Source of the DNA: an uncultured beta proteobacterium
GTDB taxonomy: Bacteria; Pseudomonadota; Gammaproteobacteria; Burkholderiales; Burkholderiaceae_C
Assembly: GCA_903928635.1 (NCBI GenBank)
Contig: CAIYRQ010000169.1
Coordinates: 1-33,686 of the forward strand
Length of the DNA: 33,686 bases
Direction: 5' to 3'
How positions within the stretch are numbered: the first letter of the stretch is position 1; every line of letters begins with the position of its first letter. Made by a program: the position numbers and the translations under genes. The notes beneath the pieces are model-generated. The model searched no databases and was not told the origin of the DNA. It saw nothing but the letters and a program-made list of their open reading frames with translations. Positions 27,811-33,686 of this stretch are shown here, in pieces.

Positions 27811-29286
27811 ATGGGATTGCTGAGCCTTGCTATTTGGTTGCCGATCGCTTTTGGCGTCGTTTTGCTCGCCATGGGGCGTGACGACCAGGCCCATGCGGTA
27901 CGCTGGTTTGCGCTGGTGGGAGCACTGGCCAGTTTTCTGGTGACCTTGCCGCTGTATGCCGGATTCCAACTGGGTACCGCAGACATGCAGTTTGTAGAAA
28001 ACGCTGGCTGGATCCAACGTTTCAACGTCAATTACCACTTGGGCGTGGATGGCATTTCTTTGTGGTTTGTGCTGCTGACGGCCTTCATCAACCTGGTTGT
28101 GGTGATTGCGGGTTGGGAAGTGATTACCCGCAAGGTCAACCAGTACATGGCGGCCTTTTTGATCTTGTCCGGTCTCATGATTGGCGTGTTCAGCGCCTTG
28201 GACGGCCTGCTGTTTTACGTCTTCTTTGAAGCGACCTTGATCCCCATGTACCTGATCATTGGTATCTGGGGCGGGCCTAACAAGATTTACGCTGCCTTCA
28301 AATTTTTCTTGTACACCTTGCTGGGCTCGCTGCTCACGCTGGTTGCGCTGATCTATCTCTACATCCAGTCGCACGGCAGTTTTGACATCGCCACATGGCA
28401 TGCCTTGCCTTTGACGCGCGATGAGCAAACCGCGTTGTTCTTTGCCTTCTTTGCCGCCTTTGCGGTCAAGGTGCCCATGTGGCCGGTCCATACCTGGTTG
28501 CCCGATGTCCACGTCGAAGCACCCACCGGCGGCTCTGCGGTGCTGGCCGCCATCATGCTCAAGCTGGGCGCATACGGTTTCCTCCGCTTCTCCTTGCCCA
28601 TTGCCCCCGATGCCGCGCACGAGTGGGCGTGGCTCATGATTGCACTGTCCCTGATCGCGGTGGTGTACGTGGGCTTGGTGGCGCTGGTGCAGCAGGACAT
28701 GAAAAAGCTGGTGGCTTATTCATCGGTGGCGCACATGGGCTTTGTGACGCTGGGCTTTTTCATCTTTATCGACCTGGGTGTCGCGGGCGGTGTGGTGCAG
28801 ATGATTGCCCACGGCTTTGTATCTGCAGCCATGTTCTTGTCCATCGGTGTGTTGTACGACCGTGTGCACTCCCGCGAGATCGCCAGTTATGGCGGCGTGG
28901 TCAACACCATGCCCAAATTTGCGGCATTTGCCTTGCTGTTTGCGATGGCCAACTGCGGCCTGCCGGGAACGGCGGGTTTTGTCGGCGAGTGGATGGTGAT
29001 TCTGGCGGCTGTGAAATTCAACTTCTGGGTCGGGTTTGCCGCAGCAAGCGCCTTGATCTTTGGTGCGGCTTACACCTTGTGGATGTTCAAGCGTGTCTAT
29101 CTGGGCCCGGTGGCCAATGAGCATGTCAAAGAACTGGAAGACATCAACGCCCGCGAATTCCTGATGCTCGCATTGCTGGCCGTGGCGGTGTTGTGGATGG
29201 GCATTGACCCCAAGCCCGTGACCGATGTGATGGATGCATCGGTTGCCGAATTGCTGAGGCACGTTGCGGTGTCCAAGCTGAACTAA
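27811..29286 (+). CDS. nuoM: NADH-quinone oxidoreductase subunit M
   Basis: A 491-residue antiporter-like proton-pumping subunit. The buried glutamate is E140 in FYVFFEATLIPMYLIIGIWGG and the pumping lysine is K220 in FAVKVPMWPVHTWLPDVHVEAPTGGSA. Fourteen or so hydrophobic helices can be traced. It begins 12 nt after nuoL, with TAAGGA of the nuoL stop region serving as a likely Shine-Dalgarno sequence. Confidence 0.98.
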   Translation: MGLLSLAIWLPIAFGVVLLAMGRDDQAHAVRWFALVGALASFLVTLPLYAGFQLGTADMQFVENAGWIQRFNVNYHLGVDGISLWFVLLTAFINLVVVIAGWEVITRKVNQYMAAFLILSGLMIGVFSALDGLLFYVFFEATLIPMYLIIGIWGGPNKIYAAFKFFLYTLLGSLLTLVALIYLYIQSHGSFDIATWHALPLTRDEQTALFFAFFAAFAVKVPMWPVHTWLPDVHVEAPTGGSAVLAAIMLKLGAYGFLRFSLPIAPDAAHEWAWLMIALSLIAVVYVGLVALVQQDMKKLVAYSSVAHMGFVTLGFFIFIDLGVAGGVVQMIAHGFVSAAMFLSIGVLYDRVHSREIASYGGVVNTMPKFAAFALLFAMANCGLPGTAGFVGEWMVILAAVKFNFWVGFAAASALIFGAAYTLWMFKRVYLGPVANEHVKELEDINAREFLMLALLAVAVLWMGIDPKPVTDVMDASVAELLRHVAVSKLN

Positions 29287-29311
29287 TGCCTGCTGACTTG
29301 AGAAACGAAAC

Positions 29312-30799
29312 ATGATGGACCAGATCAGTTGGATTGCGATTTTCCCTGAGGCATTTTTGCTGGTGATGGCCTGCGTCATCGCTTTGGCCGACTTGCGGCC
29401 CCAAGGCGTTTTGCGTGGCCTGACCTTTACCCTCACGATGGTGACCTTGGGGCTTGTGGCTGCGCTCGAGGCGTTTTACGCCACGACCGGGCTCACGCTC
29501 TACGGTTTTGGCAATATGGTGGTGGCCGACACCATGGCGGGCTGGTTGAAGTGTTTTGCCACGGTGGCAGTGATGGTGACCCTGGTCTATGGCCGTCCGT
29601 ATTCCGCGTCCCGCGACATGCTGCGGGGCGGCGAACTCTTCACGCTGGGTATGTTTTCTCTGCTGGGCATGTTCATCATGATTTCGGGCAACAACTTCCT
29701 GGTCATCTACATGGGCCTGGAACTGTTGACACTTTCGAGCTACGCCATGGTGGCATTGCGCCGCGACCATGCGGGCGCGGTCGAAGCTGCCATGAAGTAC
29801 TTTGTGCTGGGCGCCATGGCCTCGGGCTTCTTGCTCTACGGCATGTCCATGTTGTATGGCGCGACCGGCTCGCTCGATATCAACGCAGTGTTCAAGGCGA
29901 TTGCCTCTGGTGCAGTGCGTCACCAGGTACTGGTTTTTGGTTTGGTGTTTGTGGTGGCGGGCTTGGCCTTCAAACTGGGCGTGGTGCCCTTCCACATGTG
30001 GATTCCTGATGTGTACCAGGGCGCGCCCACGGCCGTCACGCTGATGATCGGTGGCGCTCCCAAGCTGGCCGCTTTCGCGATTGCCATGCGTTTGTTGGTG
30101 GAAGGCATGCTGCCACTGGCCATTGACTGGCAGCAAATGCTGATGGTGCTCTCGATCGCATCTCTGTTCTTAGGCAATTTAGCGGCCATTGCACAAACCA
30201 ACTTGAAGCGCATGCTGGCGTTTTCTACTATTTCGCAAATGGGCTTTGTGCTGATCGGCCTGATGTCAGGTGTTGTGAACGGCAACATTATTTCGGCCGC
30301 CAATGCGTACAGCTCGTCGATGTTTTACGTCATCACTTATGTGTTGACCACGCTGGCAGCTTTCGGCGTCATCATGCTGTTGGCGCGTGACGGGTTTGAG
30401 AGCGAAGAGATTTCGGATTTCGCCGGTCTGAACCAGCACAGCCCCTTGTACGCAGGCGTAATGGCAGCGTGCATGTTCTCGTTGGCTGGTATCCCTCCGA
30501 TGGTCGGCTTCTACGCCAAGTTGTCTGTGTTGCAGGCCTTGATCGCATCCGGCGAAGCCTTGCACATCGGTGTGGCCATATTCGCCGTGATGATGTCGCT
30601 GGTGGGTGCTTTCTACTACCTGCGTGTGGTGAAAGTCATGTACTTTGACGAACCCATTACCGCCAGCCATGTGGTGGCTAGCAGCGGAGTGCGCGTGGTC
30701 TTGTGCATCAACGGTGCTTTGGTGCTTCTGCTGGGCATTTTCCCGGCGGGCCTCATGGCGCTGTCCGCCCAGTCCATATTGCAGATGCTGGGAACTTAA
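29312..30799 (+). CDS. nuoN: NADH-quinone oxidoreductase subunit N
   Basis: A 495-residue antiporter-like proton-pumping subunit nearest the quinone site. The conserved glutamate is E137 in IYMGLELLTLSSYAMVAL and the lysine K221 in AGLAFKLGVVPFHMWIPDVYQGAPT. Two ATG codons in tandem (29312 and 29315) could each start translation; the difference is one residue. It is the last nuo gene, after a 25-nt gap from nuoM. Confidence 0.98.
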   Translation: MMDQISWIAIFPEAFLLVMACVIALADLRPQGVLRGLTFTLTMVTLGLVAALEAFYATTGLTLYGFGNMVVADTMAGWLKCFATVAVMVTLVYGRPYSASRDMLRGGELFTLGMFSLLGMFIMISGNNFLVIYMGLELLTLSSYAMVALRRDHAGAVEAAMKYFVLGAMASGFLLYGMSMLYGATGSLDINAVFKAIASGAVRHQVLVFGLVFVVAGLAFKLGVVPFHMWIPDVYQGAPTAVTLMIGGAPKLAAFAIAMRLLVEGMLPLAIDWQQMLMVLSIASLFLGNLAAIAQTNLKRMLAFSTISQMGFVLIGLMSGVVNGNIISAANAYSSSMFYVITYVLTTLAAFGVIMLLARDGFESEEISDFAGLNQHSPLYAGVMAACMFSLAGIPPMVGFYAKLSVLQALIASGEALHIGVAIFAVMMSLVGAFYYLRVVKVMYFDEPITASHVVASSGVRVVLCINGALVLLLGIFPAGLMALSAQSILQMLGT

Positions 30800-30832
30800 G
30801 CCATCGGCTTGTTCCCGCTGGACCAACCAGCC

Positions 30833-31462
30833 ATGGCGGTCAACATGAGTGGTGCAGGTGGGGGCGCTGAGGTCGATGCAGATGCCCATCTGCGCGAAAC
30901 CCGCCTCTCCAGCCAAGCCTTGTTCAAAGGCAACTTTCTGCACGCTTTTCGCGATGATGTCGCCTTGCCTGACGGCAGCCTGGCGCAGCGCGAATACCTA
31001 GTCCATCCCGGCGCCGTGATGGTGATTCCACTGGCAACTGATTCTGAGGGCCATCTGCGCTTGGTACTCGAGCGCCAGTTCCGCTACCCGGTGAACCGCG
31101 TGATGGTGGAATTTCCTGCCGGCAAACTCGATCCAGGTGAGTCGGTGCTGGCTTGCGCAATCCGTGAGCTGCACGAAGAAACGGGCTACCGTGCCCACGA
31201 ATGGGCGCGGGCCGGTGTCATGCATCCTGTTATTTCGTATTCCACCGAGTTCATTGAAGTCTGGTTCGCCCGCGGTCTGGTTGCCGGTGAGCGCAGTTTG
31301 GATGCCGGCGAATTCTTGGATGTTTTTACCGCCACCCCGCAAGAGTTACTGCAATGGTGCTGTGATGGCACAGTCACCGACGCCAAAACGTTGGCGGGTG
31401 CCTTGTGGCTGCAAAACGTGCTTTCAGGCGCCTGGACCTTGGACTGGCAGACCGCGCCATGA
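30833..31462 (+). CDS. NudF-type Nudix hydrolase, probable ADP-ribose pyrophosphatase
   Basis: About 209 residues with a Nudix box starting at GKLDPGES and running through RELHEETGY. The preceding layout HPGAVMVIPL...VLERQFRYPVNRVMVEFPAGK is that of the ADP-sugar pyrophosphatase branch (NudF), which hydrolyses ADP-ribose to AMP and ribose-5-phosphate. The ATG at 30833 is my choice; 30845 and a TTG at 30809 are alternatives, and the first 15 residues carry no family signal. It lies 33 nt after nuoN, and its TGA overlaps the ATG of the DUF1178 gene (31459-31462), so both probably ride on the nuo transcript. Substrate is inferred from the branch, not shown. Confidence 0.85.
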   Translation: MAVNMSGAGGGAEVDADAHLRETRLSSQALFKGNFLHAFRDDVALPDGSLAQREYLVHPGAVMVIPLATDSEGHLRLVLERQFRYPVNRVMVEFPAGKLDPGESVLACAIRELHEETGYRAHEWARAGVMHPVISYSTEFIEVWFARGLVAGERSLDAGEFLDVFTATPQELLQWCCDGTVTDAKTLAGALWLQNVLSGAWTLDWQTAP

Positions 31463-31920
31463 AAGTGCTCGACCTGCAGTGCGAGCAGGGCCACGCCTTC
31501 GAAGGCTGGTTTGCTTCGGAGAATGACTTTGTGGACCAGCGGGACAGGTCACTGATCCAGTGCCCTCTCTGCGCAGACGCCAAGATCACCAAGAAACTCA
31601 GTGCGCCGCGATTGAACTTAGCGTCTGGGCGGAGCGATCTGCCTGAGTCATCCGCTGCAACGTCGTCCGTCGCATTGGATGCAACGCAATCTGTGGACCC
31701 GCTGGCCGCTTGGTTGCAGATGTCGCGCAAGCTGATGGAGCACACCACCGATGTGGGCCCGCGTTTCGCCGAAGAAGCGCGCAAGATCCACTACGGTGAA
31801 GTGCCGGAGCACGCGATTCGCGGTCAGGCCAGTGCCAAAGAAACCCGCGAATTATTGGACGAGGGCATCCCTGTGATGCCCTTGTTGCTGCCCGAAGGCG
31901 CCAAGGGAAGCTTGCAGTAG
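31459..31920 (+). CDS. DUF1178 protein of unknown function with a possible metal site
   Basis: A 153-residue protein. The N-terminal part MKVLDLQCEQGHAFEGWF...QCPLCADAKITKKLSAPRLN is the DUF1178 signature. C8, H12, C35 and C38 could form a zinc-ribbon-like site. The middle is a poorly conserved Ser/Ala-rich linker (about 56-85), and the C-terminal half (VGPRFAEEARKIHYGE, then IRGQASAKETRELLDEGIPVMPL) is the second conserved block. No membrane segment or signal peptide is seen. It starts in an ATGA overlap with the Nudix gene. The FAEEARKIHYGE block recalls the FmdB/DUF1178-type small regulators only loosely, so I give no function. Confidence 0.85.
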   Translation: MKVLDLQCEQGHAFEGWFASENDFVDQRDRSLIQCPLCADAKITKKLSAPRLNLASGRSDLPESSAATSSVALDATQSVDPLAAWLQMSRKLMEHTTDVGPRFAEEARKIHYGEVPEHAIRGQASAKETRELLDEGIPVMPLLLPEGAKGSLQ

Positions 31921-31930
31921 GGCAGGGCTC

Positions 31931-31947
31931 TCACCCACGAGGGGTGA
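31931..31947. terminator. Hairpin between convergent DUF1178 and cysA genes
   Basis: TCACCC-(ACGAG)-GGGTGA is a perfect 6-bp inverted repeat with a 5-nt loop in the 44-bp gap between the end of the nuo transcript and the end of cysA. The position suits a two-way terminator. No T run follows on either strand, so the call is tentative. Confidence 0.35.
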
Positions 31948-31964
31948 TGTGAACCAGACTGGGA

Positions 31965-33056
31965 TCAAGCCACAAAGACCCGGGCCTTGCGCGGCGTCAC
32001 CACCACGGTTTCGCCTTCTTTCAATCCCAGTTCCTGGAATTGCTGGGCCGTCATTTGCGCTTCAATGATGTCATCGCTGCCCGCAAGCGAGCGGTCTTCC
32101 GGCAAGAGTTCGAGGCGCGCGATGGGCCCGACCACAATGGCACGCACCAGTTTGGCGGCGATACCGTTGTTGGGCTCCGGGGCCTGGTAGCGGCGCACCT
32201 CCAAATCGTGCGGACGCACGTAGGCAAAGGCTTTGGCGTCTTGCGTTGTGCTGTGTTCGGGGCTCGCAAAGCGCACACCATCCTGGCCTTCGCCGATGCG
32301 CATTTCGCCTTCGTGGGCGCGGCCATGGAATAAATTGACGTCACCCAAAAATCCATACACAAAGGGGCTTGCCGGGTGGTCCCACACCTGTTGGGGTGTG
32401 CCGACTTGTTCTACTTTGCCGCTGTTCATCAGCACCACGCGGTCGGCCACTTCCAGCGCTTCTTCCTGGTCGTGCGTGACAAAAATGCTGGTCACGTGCA
32501 AGTCGTCGTGCAGGCGGCGCAGCCAGCGGCGCAGCTCTTTTCGTACCTTGGCGTCCAGCGCGCCAAAGGGTTCGTCCAGCAACAGAACTTTGGGTTCTAC
32601 CGCCAGTGCACGGGCCAAAGCAATGCGCTGGCGCTGACCGCCGGAGAGTTGTGCCGGGTAGCGGTCGGAAAGCCAATCGAGCTGCACCAGGCCCAGCAGC
32701 GCATGCACTTTTTCTTTGATGACCGACTCGGACGGCCGGGTCGCGCGCGGCTTCATGCGCAGGCCAAAAGCCACGTTGTCAAACACCGACATGTGGCGGA
32801 ACAGCGCGTAGTGCTGGAACACAAAGCCCACATTGCGCTCGCGCACATTGAAGTCGGTGGCGTCCTCGCCGCTGAACAAAATATTGCCGTGGTCGGCGGT
32901 TTCGAGCCCGGCGATGATGCGCAGCAGTGTGGTTTTTCCGCAGCCCGAGGGGCCCAACAAGGCCACCAGTTCACCGGAATCAATGTCCAGGTCCACACTG
33001 CGCAAGGCTTTGAAGGTGCCAAAGTCTTTGCTGACCTGGCGAATTGCAATACTCAT
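31965..33056 (-). CDS. cysA: Sulfate/thiosulfate ABC importer, ATP-binding protein CysA
   Basis: A 363-residue ABC ATPase. Walker [10 protein letters not shown] is at 35-43, the Q-loop at QHYALFRHM, the signature LSGGQ at 137-141 ([15 protein letters not shown]), Walker B VLLLDEP at 157-163 and the switch His at 195 in FVTHDQEEA. The C-terminal 120 residues form a TOBE-like regulatory domain. The N-terminus [18 protein letters not shown] is typical of CysA rather than of the polyamine or maltose ATPases. It energises uptake of sulfate and thiosulfate through CysT/CysW. It follows cysW after 24 nt. Confidence 0.94.
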   Translation of the reverse strand: MSIAIRQVSKDFGTFKALRSVDLDIDSGELVALLGPSGCGKTTLLRIIAGLETADHGNILFSGEDATDFNVRERNVGFVFQHYALFRHMSVFDNVAFGLRMKPRATRPSESVIKEKVHALLGLVQLDWLSDRYPAQLSGGQRQRIALARALAVEPKVLLLDEPFGALDAKVRKELRRWLRRLHDDLHVTSIFVTHDQEEALEVADRVVLMNSGKVEQVGTPQQVWDHPASPFVYGFLGDVNLFHGRAHEGEMRIGEGQDGVRFASPEHSTTQDAKAFAYVRPHDLEVRRYQAPEPNNGIAAKLVRAIVVGPIARLELLPEDRSLAGSDDIIEAQMTAQQFQELGLKEGETVVVTPRKARVFVA

Positions 33057-33080
33057 GGGATTTTCTTCAAGGTAAATCGT

Positions 33081-33686
33081 TCAAACAAGGAGTGCGGGCG
33101 CAGGCTCGGGCGGCAGGGCCGCAGCGGCTTTTTCCTGGCGCTCAAACTGCCACTCCACAAAAGACTTGATCACCAGCGTGACCAGCGCCAGCAGCGCCAA
33201 GAGGGACGCCACCGCAAAGGCGGCCACCGACTGGTATTCGTTGTACAAAATTTCTACGTGCAGTGGCATGGTGTTGGTCTGTCCGCGAATGTGGCCTGAT
33301 ACCACCGACACCGCGCCAAACTCCCCCATGGCGCGCGCGTTGCACAGAATCACGCCATAAATCAGCCCCCACTTGATGTTGGGCAGCGTCACATACCAAA
33401 ACGTCTGCCAGCCGCTCGCGCCCAGCACCTGTGCGGCTTGCTCTTCTTCGGTGCCCTGCGCTTGCATCAGCGGAATCAGCTCGCGGGCGATAAACGGGAA
33501 GGTCACAAAAATCGTGGCCAGCACAATGCCCGGCACCGCGAAGATGATCTTGATGTCATGCGCCTGCAGCCAGGGCCCGAACCAACCTTGTGCGCCAAAG
33601 ATCAGTACATAGATCAGACCAGCCACCACGGGTGACACCGAAAACGGCAAATCCACCAGCGTCGTCAAAAACGCCTTGCCCCGAAA
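33081..33686 (-). CDS. cysW: Sulfate/thiosulfate ABC importer permease CysW, 3' part
   Basis: The frame is open to the right edge; 201 C-terminal residues are visible from [24 protein letters not shown]. The EAA-type cytoplasmic loop that docks on CysA is seen in [29 protein letters not shown], and the block [21 protein letters not shown] is characteristic of CysW. Four hydrophobic helices are visible. CysW pairs with CysT to form the membrane channel. The start and first helices lie outside the window. The last 20 residues are Ala/Pro-rich. Confidence 0.94.
   Translation of the reverse strand, partial: FRGKAFLTTLVDLPFSVSPVVAGLIYVLIFGAQGWFGPWLQAHDIKIIFAVPGIVLATIFVTFPFIARELIPLMQAQGTEEEQAAQVLGASGWQTFWYVTLPNIKWGLIYGVILCNARAMGEFGAVSVVSGHIRGQTNTMPLHVEILYNEYQSVAAFAVASLLALLALVTLVIKSFVEWQFERQEKAAAALPPEPAPALLV

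Noticed and set aside
25738-28620. A 960-codon open frame on the minus strand opposite nuoL and nuoM
   Set aside because: It lies wholly antisense to well-recognised genes and its predicted chain is a low-sense mix of His, Gln, Arg and Gly, as expected from third-position G/C bias. No domain can be recognised.
1-33686. Search for CRISPR arrays, insertion sequences, phage genes, toxin-antitoxin pairs or defence genes
   Set aside because: No spaced repeats, transposase, integrase or paired small ORFs were seen. Nearly all of the sequence is accounted for by recognised core genes.

Overview
The window looks like a core chromosomal segment of a betaproteobacterium of the order Burkholderiales, most likely family Comamonadaceae (Rhodoferax/Polaromonas-like). 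The grounds are a complete 14-gene nuo operon with separate nuoC and nuoD placed directly after a tRNA-Leu, a nudF-like and a DUF1178 gene after nuoN, the secA-argJ-DUF815 ATPase-mutT gene order, and the pilBCD-coaE-zapD-yacG string. The genus is an inference from gene order and protein style; no database was searched. G+C looks near 60% in most of the window and visibly lower over pilB and pilC.

Layout. (1) 1-404: 3' end of a PlsC-type acyltransferase. (2) 489-803 (-): a DciA-like DUF721 gene, divergent from a membrane-anchored M23 metallopeptidase (819-1751, +), with only 15 nt between the start codons. (3) 1892-7243 (+): secA, argJ, a DUF815 AAA-type ATPase and mutT, tightly packed. (4) 16123 down to 7255 (-): a ten-gene leftward string, rfbB-rfbD-rfbA-rfbC (dTDP-L-rhamnose), pilB-pilC-pilD (type IV pilus ATPase, platform protein, prepilin peptidase), coaE, zapD and yacG. 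Many of its junctions are stop/start overlaps, including rfbC/pilB. (5) 16316-16400 (+): tRNA-Leu with anticodon GAG. (6) 16465-30799 (+): nuoA to nuoN, all fourteen subunits of respiratory complex I, followed by a NudF-type Nudix hydrolase and a DUF1178 gene. (7) 31965-33686 (-): cysA and the 3' part of cysW, a sulfate/thiosulfate ABC importer.

How the genes work together. The nuo genes encode the NADH-oxidising arm (E, F, G), the connecting arm (B, C, D, I) and the membrane arm (A, H, J, K, L, M, N) of NADH:quinone oxidoreductase. Every iron-sulfur ligand set expected in subunits B, E, F, G and I can be read, except that the optional N7 site of NuoG is lost. The rfb genes supply dTDP-L-rhamnose for surface polysaccharide, and the pil genes build type IV pili, so the leftward string mixes cell-surface functions with CoA synthesis and cell-division genes. 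The secA string mixes protein export, arginine synthesis and nucleotide-pool cleaning.

I found no CRISPR array, insertion sequence, phage gene, toxin-antitoxin or defence system, and no convincing undescribed system. The best second looks are the rfb-pil coupling and base-composition shift, the dciA/M23 divergent start, the nudF-DUF1178 tail of the nuo operon, the uncharacterised DUF815 ATPase, the His-rich NuoL loop, and a perfect palindrome upstream of rfbB.
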